Below are positions 43,557 through 52,277 of a stretch of DNA of 60,250 nt, in pieces. Position numbers and translations under genes: made by a program. The notes under the pieces were generated by a model that saw only the letters and a list, made by a program, of their open reading frames with translations, was not told where the DNA came from and made no database searches. This stretch comes from an uncultured bacterium (GTDB lineage: Bacteria > Actinomycetota > Coriobacteriia > Coriobacteriales > Coriobacteriaceae). Position 1 is the first letter of the stretch; the number at the start of each line of letters is the position of its first letter. Where the stretch lies: contig CAJMOF010000013.1 of NCBI GenBank assembly GCA_905215065.1, forward strand, positions 1 through 60,250, written 5' to 3'.

Positions 43557-44463
43557 CGCCGGCCTCCTTGGCGCCATCGGCGTTTGAACCCGCAGCCTCG
43601 CGCTTTGCCCTGCGCTCGGCATTAAGCTCGGCATCGCTCTCGCGCACCAGCTTGATAATCGCCGCGCATGCCTCCTCGCCCACCAGGTCGCGGGCACGGA
43701 CCGTCAGACGCGTAGCCTCCTGCTTGTCGCCGTCGCTTGCAGCATCGGTCGCGCACATGATCAGACAGATGGCGATCTCGGCCGAAGGCGAGGTCGGCAC
43801 GCCCTGCAGGGCGAGCTCACCCATCACATGGTCGTCACTCTCGTCCGCGGCATCCGGATAGGTGGTATGGATCTTGTTGAGCAGGCGCGTCGTATGCGCA
43901 TCATTGGGCGCCAGGCGCAGCGCCAGACGCGCGCAGCCCACGGCTGCCGAAATGTTCTCGGTCTCGGGCTCCAAGAAGTACTGACCCAAGTTGGTGTAGG
44001 CACGTGCGGCGCACTTACCGTCGCTCGCGCGCTCCAGCACCGAGAACGAGAGCGATGCCCACTCCTGCTTGTCCTCGAGCGCGCGGAACAGCTCGGCCAA
44101 GTCCAAGCGATAGTTGCAGTTCATGGGATCCCAACGCACGGCCTGCATCAGGGCATTCCGAGCACTCACATAATCCTGCTGGCGAATGTAGGCAAACGCC
44201 ATGTCGGAGTACAGGCGGTCAAAGGGAACCTCGACCTGCACCAGCTCGCGCGGATCCTTCTCCACGCGGCGATAGGCCAGGCGCTCAAACTTGCTGTCGA
44301 AGCTAAAGTACTGGCGCTTCTCCTCCGTCTTGCACTCAGCGTCGATATACTCCTCGGCGAGCTCCACCAGACGCTCAAGCAGCGGCGTCGCCGTAGCCAG
44401 GTCGCCCTGCGCCAGATAGTTCTCGGCATACGTGATGTCTTCCAAGCTGATAGGCAGGTCCAT
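43546..44463 (-). CDS. Tetratricopeptide-like repeat protein
   Basis: The product has 305 residues and is helical and acidic. TPR-like helical pairs are visible: LEDITYAENYLAQGDLATA, DMAFAYIRQQDYVSARNALM, YTNLGQYFLEPETENISAAV. The C-terminal 40 residues are charged (ELNAERRAKREAAGS). The binding partner is unknown. GAGGAG precedes the ATG. The gene overlaps smpB, so it is translated together with it; the tRNA genes lie upstream. Confidence 0.72.
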   Translation of the reverse strand: MDLPISLEDITYAENYLAQGDLATATPLLERLVELAEEYIDAECKTEEKRQYFSFDSKFERLAYRRVEKDPRELVQVEVPFDRLYSDMAFAYIRQQDYVSARNALMQAVRWDPMNCNYRLDLAELFRALEDKQEWASLSFSVLERASDGKCAARAYTNLGQYFLEPETENISAAVGCARLALRLAPNDAHTTRLLNKIHTTYPDAADESDDHVMGELALQGVPTSPSAEIAICLIMCATDAASDGDKQEATRLTVRARDLVGEEACAAIIKLVRESDAELNAERRAKREAAGSNADGAKEAGDAQ

Positions 44464-44526
44464 GACAACTCCTCGGTCCGGGCGGCAGACTCAACGCGCG
44501 CCTTAAATATCGGTCAATACACAAAA

Positions 44527-44550
44527 CCCGGGTCTCTTACGAGGCCCGGG
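44527..44550 (-). terminator. Terminator of the tRNA pair
   Basis: CCCGGG pairs with CCCGGG and CTC with GAG around GTAA, with TTTTG following on the minus strand. It lies 11 bases after the 3' end of tRNA-Glu. Confidence 0.8.
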
Positions 44551-44560
44551 CGTTCAATTT

Positions 44561-44637
44561 TGGTAGCCCGTACCAGATTCGAACTGGTGATCTCCGCCTT
44601 GAGAGGGCGGCGTCCTAAACCGCTAGACGAACGGGCC
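44561..44637 (-). tRNA. tRNA-Glu (anticodon CTC)
   Basis: A 77-base cloverleaf including an encoded CCA. The acceptor is GGCCCGT/ACGGGCT with the G1-U72 pair typical of bacterial tRNA-Glu. The anticodon stem-loop is CCGCC-CTCTCAA-GGCGG and the T loop is TTCGAAT. Confidence 0.95.
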
Positions 44638-44654
44638 ATATGTAGCAAATGCAA

Positions 44655-44728
44655 TGGCTGGGATGGAGGGAGTCGAACCCCCATTGACGGAACCAGAATC
44701 CGCTGTCCTGCCATTAGACGACATCCCA
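44655..44728 (-). tRNA. tRNA-Gln (anticodon CTG)
   Basis: A 74-base cloverleaf with encoded CCA. The acceptor is TGGGATG/CATCCCA with the U1-A72 pair typical of tRNA-Gln. The anticodon loop is TTCTGGT and the T loop is TTCGACT. It lies 17 bases upstream of tRNA-Glu on the same strand. Confidence 0.95.
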
Positions 44729-44994
44729 ATGACTGCATCGCTGCGCTCGGCTGTGCCTTTGCGCAAGAAAGAAATATACGGGAAGTCCGGCCGTGACGCA
44801 AGCCCCAATTTTGACTTTTTTTGAAATTCAGTCAAATACGGCCGACACGTGAAGGACCTGTGAAGCGCCAGCGACACGTACGGCGCCAAAGCCCGTAAAA
44901 CATCCCGCATCTACCGCTGGTAGATTACAACAATGCAGCACTCACGGCTGATGGCACAATCGAACCGTCATCATTGCACGGATATCGAGGCGCC

Positions 44995-45405
44995 ATGGAC
45001 GAAGAGCTTGATTACCTATGGGAGACCCTGGGCCTCGAGATCACTGCTGACCTTTGGCCCGAACGGGACAAAATCCATCCCACCCTGCGCCCCGCCATCA
45101 CGGTGATGCAGGCAAAATACCGCCGTGCATCCTTTTTGATCATGCGGATGTCATGGCACGCGGGACTCCCCGACCTTAAGCGAATCCAGGCAAGCCTCGT
45201 CGAGCTGTCCGGTATGCCGACTGTCATATCCGAGGCGCACCTGGAGCAGCGCCAACGCGAGCGACTGCAACAGCAGCGGATTCCCTTTATCTGCCCCGGT
45301 GTTCAGGCATATCTGCCCTTTATGGACGAGGAGTACTGGAGCGGCAAGCCCAACAAGCACGTAAAGGTCTACGGTCCGCACGAATGGGCACAGCTCAAGG
45401 ATTGA
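44995..45405 (+). CDS. Short protein resembling the N-terminal half of a larger regulator-like family
   Basis: The product has 136 residues. YRRASFLIMRMSWHAGLPDL, then LQQQRIPFICPGVQAYLPFM, resembles the N-terminal half of roughly 300-residue proteins that continue into a MarR-like winged helix. Here the protein stops 25 residues after that motif, so the DNA-binding half is missing. It may be a truncated gene or a short paralogue. The start MDEELDY has GAGG five bases upstream. I cannot assign a function. Confidence 0.6.
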   Translation: MDEELDYLWETLGLEITADLWPERDKIHPTLRPAITVMQAKYRRASFLIMRMSWHAGLPDLKRIQASLVELSGMPTVISEAHLEQRQRERLQQQRIPFICPGVQAYLPFMDEEYWSGKPNKHVKVYGPHEWAQLKD

Positions 45406-45477
45406 GCCGAGCGAGCCCTCCGATGGAAAACACGTCCCACCCCGAGCGCTCAAAACGGGTCGCACTTTCCGCAGCCG

Positions 45478-45837
45478 CTACAGCAGCGCCTCGGTCCAAG
45501 CTGCTTCCCTAAAGCCGGGAATCGCAAAGTCGTCGCCCACCAACAGCGGACGCTTGACCAGCATGCCGTCGGTCGCCAGCAGCTCGTAGCACTCCCGATC
45601 CGTCATGCCCGCATCTAGACGCGCCTTCAGGCCCAGCTCTCGATATTTCATGCCCGACGAATTAAAGAAGCGCCGCACCGGCAGTCCCGAACGAGCAATC
45701 CAGGTCGCAAGCTCATCAGCCGTGGGATTGTCCAAAACGATATCGCGGTCGATATACTCTACCCCGTGTTCGTCCAGCCACGCCTTGGCCTTTTTGCAGG
45801 TCGAGCACTTGGGATATTCAACAAACAGTACGGTCAT
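45478..45837 (-). CDS. ArsC/Spx family (arsenate reductase-like) protein
   Basis: The product has 119 residues with a thioredoxin-like fold. It begins FVEYPKCSTCKKAKAWLDEHG, with a CxxC where Spx, MgsR and YffB-type proteins have their redox switch. The conserved RRFFNSSGMKYRELGL and KRPLLVGDD blocks follow. It is more likely a redox regulator or YffB-like reductase than a true arsenate reductase, since no ars genes are nearby. RBS AAGAAAGGAA precedes the ATG. Confidence 0.85.
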   Translation of the reverse strand: MTVLFVEYPKCSTCKKAKAWLDEHGVEYIDRDIVLDNPTADELATWIARSGLPVRRFFNSSGMKYRELGLKARLDAGMTDRECYELLATDGMLVKRPLLVGDDFAIPGFREAAWTEALL

Positions 45838-45959
45838 GGGATTTCCTTTCTTAGAGAAAACGGGTGTCTGGAAAACTGCACATCGACGGCCACTCGCGAT
45901 TGCAGCCGTTATTGTAGTCAATGTCGAAGCGCAGGCAGTCGCGATGTCTCGTCTTAAGG

Positions 45960-46541
45960 CTAGCGCCTCGCATGGGCGCCGATCGGCCGAGTCGCATAGC
46001 GCACCAACGCCGCTGCCAGCAATACCAACAGCATGGCGGTGACATAGCCCGCAGCATCGAATCCTAAATCGATAACGTCGAAATGCCTGCCGGGAACAAA
46101 GATCTTATGTACCTGATCGCCAACGGAGCAGACGGCGCAAAAGAGCAACACGGGCACGCAACGGGAGCATACGCTCCACGGACGCCTGGAAAAGCAAACC
46201 ACGACCACCGAGGCGAACAATCCGACGAAGAAAAACTCTACGGTATGGGCAACGCGACGGACGTTCGTGCCCACCCACATGCGAATGGAAGCAAGTCGGC
46301 CAGACCGGACATTCGAAGCAGCCGAATCGGTGCCCCCGGTCATCCCGTTCTCGGTCTGAGCTTCACCCGCGACATCGGCAGCCTGTACGCCCGTAGCCTG
46401 ACCCTCCACCACACGCGCGGTGGACTCGCTCAGCAACGACGTCTCCACCGCATTTTGCTCGGTCAGCACCCAGATGCCCGCCAGCGTTGCAGCGAACAGA
46501 ACGATCGCGGTCCATCCGATTATTTGTTTTACGCGCGCCAA
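45960..46541 (-). CDS. VanZ-like membrane protein
   Basis: The product has 193 residues. A first membrane helix (IIGWTAIVLFAATLAGIW) is followed by a 75-residue polar insert rich in Gly/Ala/Thr/Glu. Three further hydrophobic segments include the VanZ signature region (DQVHKIFVPGRHFDVIDLGFD). VanZ proteins are linked to low-level teicoplanin resistance in enterococci; the role here is unknown. The start is a TTG with a very strong AAGGAGG seven bases upstream; ATG starts further upstream lack one and would add unrelated residues. Confidence 0.75.
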   Translation of the reverse strand: MARVKQIIGWTAIVLFAATLAGIWVLTEQNAVETSLLSESTARVVEGQATGVQAADVAGEAQTENGMTGGTDSAASNVRSGRLASIRMWVGTNVRRVAHTVEFFFVGLFASVVVVCFSRRPWSVCSRCVPVLLFCAVCSVGDQVHKIFVPGRHFDVIDLGFDAAGYVTAMLLVLLAAALVRYATRPIGAHARR

Positions 46542-46645
46542 GGGCCTACCTCCTTTTTTGAATATCAGCGAGTGTAGCCCCAAATGACATCGCCATCGTA
46601 TCAAAATTTGAATCGCAACAGGAAGCGACAAAGCGACGCAAACCC

Positions 46646-47251
46646 CTACCCCGCCTCGCGCATCCAGCGATCGAACGTCCCCACGCACACGCCCAGGCAC
46701 TTTGCTGCCTGGCTGCGGGTAATATCGCCCGCCTCATAGCTATCCCGTACCAGATCAAACTGAGGAGGGCACGGCTTGCGAGGTCGACCGAAACGGACCC
46801 CTCGCGCCCGCGCCGCTGCAATTCCCTCCGCTTGGCGCCGATGGATATTCTCGCGCTCCACCTGCGCCACGTAGCTCAGCAGTTGCAGCACAATATCGGC
46901 AATCAGGGCATTAGTCACATCCGGCGTGCCGCTTGCCCTGGCGCGCGTGTCAAGCAATGGCATGTCCAACACCACAATGGCAACCCCGAGCTCCTTGGTA
47001 ATGCGACGCCATTCCTCAAGAATCTCGGAGTAATTACGACCAAGTCGGTCGATAGAAAGCACCACCAGCACGTCCCCGTCTCCCAGGACGTGCAGCAGCT
47101 CGCGATAGCGCGGTCGATCGAAGTCCTTGCCGCTCGCATGGTCGGCATAAATATTCGCCGAGCCCACGCCATAGGCGCCCAGCGCATCCAGCTGCCGATT
47201 AAGATTCTGATCGCGCGAACTCACCCGCGCATAACCATACACCGTCGCCAT
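46646..47251 (-). CDS. Serine recombinase (resolvase/invertase family)
   Basis: The product has 201 residues. The catalytic domain starts VYGYARVSSRDQNLNRQLD, with the active serine in RVSS, then VVLSIDRLGRNYSEIL. The long E-helix is followed by a C-terminal helix-turn-helix (DITRSQAAKCLGVCVGTFDRWM). It is a small resolvase or DNA invertase. No transposase or inverted sites are adjacent, but the upstream gap carries a CTGCCAAAA palindromic repeat. The ATG at MATVYGY has GGGGA upstream. Confidence 0.88.
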   Translation of the reverse strand: MATVYGYARVSSRDQNLNRQLDALGAYGVGSANIYADHASGKDFDRPRYRELLHVLGDGDVLVVLSIDRLGRNYSEILEEWRRITKELGVAIVVLDMPLLDTRARASGTPDVTNALIADIVLQLLSYVAQVERENIHRRQAEGIAAARARGVRFGRPRKPCPPQFDLVRDSYEAGDITRSQAAKCLGVCVGTFDRWMREAG

Positions 47252-47273
47252 CTCATCCCCGCTTTCTTGTAAA

Positions 47274-47309
47274 CCTGCCAAAAAGGGACAGGTTTATTTT
47301 GGTAGGTTT
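47274..47309. repeat. CTGCCAAAA/TTTTGG palindromic repeat, copy 1
   Basis: CCTGCCAAAAAGGGAC, then GGTTTATTTTGGTAG. A copy with perfectly paired ends lies at 59368-59405. Confidence 0.7.
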
Positions 47310-47372
47310 TACCTCTCAAATAGCAGGTAAGCGGGCGGCCGAGCAGACGGCAAGGTAGCCATGATCCAAATG

Positions 47373-47402
47373 CGGAGGGCGGCCCCGAAAGACCGCCCTC
47401 CG
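47373..47402 (-). terminator. Terminator after rnr
   Basis: A perfect 10-bp GC-rich stem (CGGAGGGCGG with CCGCCCTCCG) and a ten-base loop, with CATTTGG following on the minus strand. It lies 27 bases after the rnr stop. Confidence 0.75.
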
Positions 47403-47428
47403 CTCTCCCGCCATGAGTCGAGATTTGG

Positions 47429-49564
47429 CTAATGGATAAGCTTAAAGTCCAAGTGCCCACGCGTGGTATTGACGCGCGAGACCTCGATAATCACGCGCTG
47501 GCCCAGTTCATAGCGAGTCCCCGTGTCGGCGCCCGTCAGCGTAAGCGCATCCTCGTCGAACTCGAACCACTCGTTGCCCAGGCTCTTGATCGAAACCAAG
47601 CCTTCGACCTGCGTCAGGTCCAAGCGCACAAAGAGGCCCATGCTGCTAACCCACGAGACGGTTCCGGCATAGCGCTCGCCCAGACGGTCCTCATAGTACT
47701 GGGCAATCTTGATCTTTTGCGTCGCATGGCTAGCGGCATCTGCCGCGCGCTCGGCATCGCTGCATGCGCGGCAGATCTGCGGCAGAATGCGCGGCAGCGA
47801 CTCGCGCCCCTTGCCGATCAGCCGCGGCGTACGGACCAGGGCGTCCTTGCCGCCGAGCTGCTCATAGGCCAACTGCAGTTTGAGCACGCGGTGCACCACC
47901 AGATCGGGGTAGCGACGGATGGGACTCGTAAAGTGACAGTAGCACGGCGCGGCGAGCGCAAAGTGGCCCTCGTTGCGCGGCTTGTACAGTGCGCGCTGCA
48001 TGCTGCGCAGAAGCAGCGTGTTGACGAGCGGTGCGTTGGCCGTACCGGCGGCAGCATCAACTGCAGCCTGTAGCTCATCGGGACTCCCCAGGGCGATACC
48101 GGCAGCACGGCGATCGTCGATGATGCCTAGCTGCGCCAGCGCAACGGCGGCACCGTGCAGGCTATCGGGGCTCGGATCCTCATGCACGCGATAGCAGGCC
48201 TCGATATCACGGTCTGCCAGCCACTCTGCAACGCACTCGTTGGCGAGTAGCATGGCTTCCTCGATAAGCGACGTGGCACACGAACGCTCGCGCGCCACAA
48301 TCTGCACGGGTACTCCGTCCTCATCCAATAGAGCGCGAATCTCGGCCGTGTCAAAATCGACTGAGCCGCGGGCACGACGAATACGACGGCGAAGTTCGGC
48401 GAGTTCGTTGGCGGCGACAAGGAAATCGCCGAGGTCGACGTTATAGCCGCGAGCAGTTTCCTCGCACGCAAGACCGCGCTCAAGCGCCTCCTCGCGCGAG
48501 GCCTCAGCAGCCGCAACATCCTCGGCCGCACCCTCCAGCACCCCATACTCCACCGCGCCGGCACGCACCAGCAGCGCCTCGGCGCCGTCATAGTCCATAC
48601 GCACACGCGAGCGAATCACGCTGGGGTACGGATCGTAATGCCGCACGCGACCCTGCGCATCGAGTTCAATGTCAACGGTAAACGCAAGACGGTCCTCGTC
48701 AGGGCGAAGCGAACACAGGTCACAGGACAGGCGTTCGGGCAGCATGGGAAGCACGCGATCGGCCAGATACACCGATGTCGTACGATGGCGAGCCTCAAGA
48801 TCGATATGCCCGTCCCAAGCCACATAGTGAGAAACGTCAGCGATATGCACACCCAGCTTGTAGCCACCCTCGGGCGTGCGCTCAAGCGAAATGGCATCGT
48901 CAAAGTCGCGCGCGTCGACCGGGTCGATCGTGATGACAAAACGGTCGCGCAGATCGCGGCGGAGCGGGTCCTTAAGCGCCGCGGACACATCGAGCGAAAG
49001 CCCCTCGGCCTCGTCCAGCGCGGCCTCGGGATAGCTATCGGTATAGCCGTAACGCGCCATCACATATTGAACGCCCAAATCGGGCGCGTCATCTCCGCCA
49101 ATGCGGCGTTCGATCGTCACGGTGCCCGATTCCAGGCGCGTCGGGTAGGTCAAAATGCGCGCGACAACGGCATCACCCGGGTGGACGCCCAGACGATCCG
49201 CCGAGGTATCCTCGGGCAGAATGAAGAAGTCGGCCTTCAGGCGCGAATCGAGCGGCTCGATCACACCGAGCGGACCAGCGGTCTGGTACGTACCCACCAC
49301 GCTTATGGCTGCGCGCTCAACCACGCCTTCGATCACGGCGCGCCGCTCACCGTGCGGGCTGTTCTTAATGCTCACGGCAACGGTATCGCCATCCATGATC
49401 TCGCGCTTACCGCGGCCCATAACCTTGTAGTCGCCGCTCTCGGTTATGACATAGGCGCCATGCTCATGGAGCTGCACGCGCCCGGTCAGGCTCGGACGGC
49501 GTTCGCTGCGCACCGGCCCACGCTTATTGCGAGCACCGCGCTTATGCTTGTTATTGCGCCCCAT
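47429..49564 (-). CDS. rnr: Ribonuclease R
   Basis: The product is a 711-residue 3'-to-5' exoribonuclease of the RNB family. Cold-shock-like domains come first (GRVQLHEHGAYVI, and ADFFILPEDT). The RNB core has TIDPVDARDFDDAISLE with the metal-binding aspartates, and LGVHIADVSHYV. The nuclease end has HFTSPIRRYPDLVVHR. A C-terminal S1 domain (GTVSWVSSMGLFVRLD) completes it. It degrades structured RNA and works with trans-translation. AAGGAGG precedes the ATG. It is somewhat shorter than E. coli RNase R because the terminal extensions are reduced. Confidence 0.95.
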   Translation of the reverse strand: MGRNNKHKRGARNKRGPVRSERRPSLTGRVQLHEHGAYVITESGDYKVMGRGKREIMDGDTVAVSIKNSPHGERRAVIEGVVERAAISVVGTYQTAGPLGVIEPLDSRLKADFFILPEDTSADRLGVHPGDAVVARILTYPTRLESGTVTIERRIGGDDAPDLGVQYVMARYGYTDSYPEAALDEAEGLSLDVSAALKDPLRRDLRDRFVITIDPVDARDFDDAISLERTPEGGYKLGVHIADVSHYVAWDGHIDLEARHRTTSVYLADRVLPMLPERLSCDLCSLRPDEDRLAFTVDIELDAQGRVRHYDPYPSVIRSRVRMDYDGAEALLVRAGAVEYGVLEGAAEDVAAAEASREEALERGLACEETARGYNVDLGDFLVAANELAELRRRIRRARGSVDFDTAEIRALLDEDGVPVQIVARERSCATSLIEEAMLLANECVAEWLADRDIEACYRVHEDPSPDSLHGAAVALAQLGIIDDRRAAGIALGSPDELQAAVDAAAGTANAPLVNTLLLRSMQRALYKPRNEGHFALAAPCYCHFTSPIRRYPDLVVHRVLKLQLAYEQLGGKDALVRTPRLIGKGRESLPRILPQICRACSDAERAADAASHATQKIKIAQYYEDRLGERYAGTVSWVSSMGLFVRLDLTQVEGLVSIKSLGNEWFEFDEDALTLTGADTGTRYELGQRVIIEVSRVNTTRGHLDFKLIH

Positions 49565-49639
49565 GGCGCCTCCTTGCTATCGATGACGAACTCCAAAGAG
49601 TCTACCCAAATGATTCGCTTTCCTGCCGTCCCCTAGAGA

Positions 49640-49675
49640 TCAAAAAACGGGCCGCCCCATAAGAGACGACCCGTT
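49640..49675 (-). terminator. Terminator after ftsX
   Basis: A 13-bp stem (AACGGG with CCCGTT continuing through G-U pairs), loop TTAT, with TTTTTT following on the minus strand. Confidence 0.85.
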
Positions 49676-49699
49676 GGAAGGGATGAATTCCAGGCATGC

Positions 49700-50620
49700 C
49701 TACACGCGCAGGTAGCGGCGCATGGCTATGGCAGAACCAAAGAGACCGATAATCACACCGACCAGAATCAGCGCAGCATAGGTCACCAGGTAGTACTGCA
49801 TCGGCAGGGCAAACGACATCCAGCCGATGCTCTCCTGCAAACGCGGAATCATCAGATTGCGCAGCAGCTCCAGAACGCCGATGGAAAGCAGCGAGCCCAA
49901 AATGGCCTGCAGTACGCCCTCGGTGATAAACGGGCCGCGAATGAAGCCGTTGCTGGCGCCGACCAGACGCATAATCGCAATCTCACGACGACGCGCCGTG
50001 ATGGACAGGCGAATCGTGTTGTTGATGAAGATGAATGCGATAAAGGTCAAAAGGCCAACGAGCACCACGGCGGCGATGCGGATGTAGTTGGTCACCTGGA
50101 ACAGGCGGCTCACTTCCTCTTGGCCGTACAGCACGCTCGCGTTGACGTCGCCGTCATCCGCGATCTTCTGGAAGTCGGCGTTTTTCTTGAGCTTCTGGGC
50201 CGTGCTCTCGACCTTGGACGGATCGTCCATCTCAATTGCAAACGAAGCCGGCAGCGGGTTCTGGCCATCGAGCGCGCTCATGGTGGCGTCGGCGTTGCCC
50301 GACATCTTGCTCGTATACTCGGCCAGCGCGTCGTCCTTGTCCTTGTACGTCACGGACTTGACGTTGCTCCACGTCTTGAGCTCAGCCTCAAAGGCCTGAA
50401 CATCTGCCTGGTCGGCGTCATCGCTAATAAAGGCGTTGATGACGACCTGATCCTCGACGGTGCCGATCACGGAGTTCAGCATCGCGGAGCCCATGATGAA
50501 CAGGCCGATGATAAACAGCGAAAGGAAGATCGTGATGACGGCGCCGAGCGAGGTAGTCCAGTTACGGAAGAAGTGACTGATTGCCTCTTTGAAGGAGTAG
50601 CCCACGTTAGTTGGTGCCAT
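49700..50620 (-). CDS. ftsX: Cell division protein FtsX
   Basis: The product is a 306-residue four-helix membrane protein of the FtsX/MacB type. It has an N-terminal cytoplasmic segment (YSFKEAISHFFRNWTTSLGAV), a first membrane helix, a 120-residue extracellular domain (NAFISDDADQADVQAFEAEL onward), and the FtsX-type cytoplasmic RRREIAIMRLVGASNGFIRGPF loop. With FtsE it controls peptidoglycan hydrolases at the division site. The start overlaps ftsE by 14 bases. Length is normal. Confidence 0.95.
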   Translation of the reverse strand: MAPTNVGYSFKEAISHFFRNWTTSLGAVITIFLSLFIIGLFIMGSAMLNSVIGTVEDQVVINAFISDDADQADVQAFEAELKTWSNVKSVTYKDKDDALAEYTSKMSGNADATMSALDGQNPLPASFAIEMDDPSKVESTAQKLKKNADFQKIADDGDVNASVLYGQEEVSRLFQVTNYIRIAAVVLVGLLTFIAFIFINNTIRLSITARRREIAIMRLVGASNGFIRGPFITEGVLQAILGSLLSIGVLELLRNLMIPRLQESIGWMSFALPMQYYLVTYAALILVGVIIGLFGSAIAMRRYLRV

Positions 50621-51827
50621 AGTTGCCGTAACCTCCCCTCTCCTGGTCGCGGATAACGTGGCCGCCCTCGAGGGCGATCACGCGACGGTGCATGCTATCG
50701 ACCATCTCGCGGTCGTGCGTGGCGACGATTACGGTGGTGCCGGTGCGGTTAATACGCTCGAGCAGCTTCATGATGCCCAGCGAGATCGCCGGGTCGAGGT
50801 TACCCGTGGGCTCGTCGCAGATCAGCAGCGGCGGACGGTTGACCATAGCGCGGGCGACGGCGACGCGCTGCTGCTCGCCACCGGAAAGCTGGTCGGGCAG
50901 CGAGTCCATCTGATCGGCCAGACCGACCAGACGTAGCACCTCCGGCACCTGGCTGCGAATGACGCCCTTGGGCTTGCCGATGCACTGCAGGGCAAACGCC
51001 ACGTTTTCGTAGGCGGTCTTTTGCGGCAGAAGCTTAAAGTCCTGGAACACGGCGCCAATCTGGCGGCGCAGGAACGGAACCTTGCGGTTCTTGATCTTCA
51101 TGAGGTCCTGACCGGCAACCAAGATGCGGCCGCTCGTCGGCTTGACGTCGCGGTTGAGCGTCGACAGCAGCGTGGTCTTACCCGAGCCGGAATGACCGAC
51201 CAGGAAGACGAACTCGCCCGGATAGATCTCGATGTTGATGTCGTCGAGTGCAGGCTTGTTGGGCTGTGCCGGATAGATCTTGGTGACATGCTCCATAAGG
51301 ATGACGGGCTCGACACCGGCCTGCTTGGCCATCTTCTTGCGGCTGGCTTGCGGATCGATGGGCGCAAACACCGACGTAAAATCGGGGTTGTTGAGCGCGT
51401 TATCGAGGCTTGCGACCTCGGCGGCCTGATCGCTCTCGACCACCGGGGCAGCAGGCTGCGTGGGATCGGGAATAGCGGCAAAGAGACCGGACTGCGCAGG
51501 CTGAGGAACCGGCGTCGCAGGGGCCATGGGGTCGGGAATGCCGGCCATGGTAGGCTGCGGCGTGGCGGCGCCAGCCTGAGGCTGCTCCACGCGAGCGGTC
51601 ACGGCCTGAACGGGCTCAAAACCCGCCGTGCCGGAAAGCGCGACATCGCTGGTGGGATTGTAGGCAAAGGGATCGGATGCCGGCTGTGCCTGATCTGCCG
51701 GCTGAGCGGGGGCCTGAGCAACAGGCTGGCCCTCTGAATCCGGAGTGGCGAAACGACTGCCCTGGACGCCTGTCTGCGTCTTGGGGGCATCATCGCCCGC
51801 ACCGGAGGTACGGAAGTGGTTACCCAC
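50607..51827 (-). CDS. ftsE: Cell division ATP-binding protein FtsE with a long N-terminal extension
   Basis: The product has 406 residues. The last 230 are a complete FtsE ATPase: Walker A GHSGSGKTTLL, signature LSGGEQQRVAVARAM, Walker B LLICDEPTGNLDP, H-loop VATHDREMV. The first 175 residues are Pro/Ala/Gln/Thr-rich and probably disordered (QPVAQAPAQPADQAQPAS), an extension most FtsE proteins lack. The GTG start is supported by AAGGAGC and by an uninterrupted reading frame. It pairs with FtsX and couples ATP hydrolysis to wall hydrolase control. Confidence 0.92.
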   Translation of the reverse strand: MGNHFRTSGAGDDAPKTQTGVQGSRFATPDSEGQPVAQAPAQPADQAQPASDPFAYNPTSDVALSGTAGFEPVQAVTARVEQPQAGAATPQPTMAGIPDPMAPATPVPQPAQSGLFAAIPDPTQPAAPVVESDQAAEVASLDNALNNPDFTSVFAPIDPQASRKKMAKQAGVEPVILMEHVTKIYPAQPNKPALDDINIEIYPGEFVFLVGHSGSGKTTLLSTLNRDVKPTSGRILVAGQDLMKIKNRKVPFLRRQIGAVFQDFKLLPQKTAYENVAFALQCIGKPKGVIRSQVPEVLRLVGLADQMDSLPDQLSGGEQQRVAVARAMVNRPPLLICDEPTGNLDPAISLGIMKLLERINRTGTTVIVATHDREMVDSMHRRVIALEGGHVIRDQERGGYGNYGTN

Positions 51828-51932
51828 TGGTGCTCCTTATCGTCGTGCGTTTAAACTACATGAGCGCTTTGTATTTTAGCAGCATTAGCTTTACTGCACA
51901 TAAGAAGCATGGCGGGGTTTGGGTCTCACCGA

Positions 51933-52056
51933 CCGGGCGCAGGGTTACCTCCCAAATCGTCCTCGCGCATGGCCGGCATTTGTCCTGCTCCTGCGGAGCT
52001 GCGGACAAACGCCGGCCTGCGCTGCGGAAAGATTTGGGAGGTAACCCTGCGCCCGG
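51933..52056. repeat. 124-bp nearly perfect inverted repeat
   Basis: Outer arms of 26 bases are perfect (51933-51958 with 52031-52056; CCGGGCGCAGGGTTACCTCC start). Inner arms continue (GCGCATGGCCGGCATTTGTCC-like with its complement) and the centre is GCTCC-TGC-GGAGC. It lies in the 450-base gap upstream of ftsE, where I see no gene. Confidence 0.85.
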
Positions 52057-52198
52057 CCTGCGGCTACTATGGGGCCGACGCACCAACTTGAGATGCTGCG
52101 CATACAAAATTGGAAGGGTCTGAATTGCACTTTGTTGGGATGGGCTCGTTTCCCCATGGGAACTTTGCTTGGCAGGACTCTAATTTAAATTCAGCATA

Positions 52199-52231
52199 AA
52201 CAGGGGCACCCTCTTTGAGGACGCCCCTGTT
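52199..52231 (-). terminator. Terminator after the transketolase genes
   Basis: AACAGGGGC pairs with GCCCCTGTT and CCTC with GAGG around a short loop. The U-tract on the minus strand is poor (GTTTATGC). Confidence 0.7.
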
Positions 52232-52277
52232 CTGGCTTGTTTGCGGTTGTCGACGCGATACTTTGCCTCGTCTTGCC

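Noticed and set aside
45478..45837. A true arsenate reductase
   Set aside because: The CxxC start fits Spx/YffB-type proteins, and no arsenic efflux or regulator genes are nearby.
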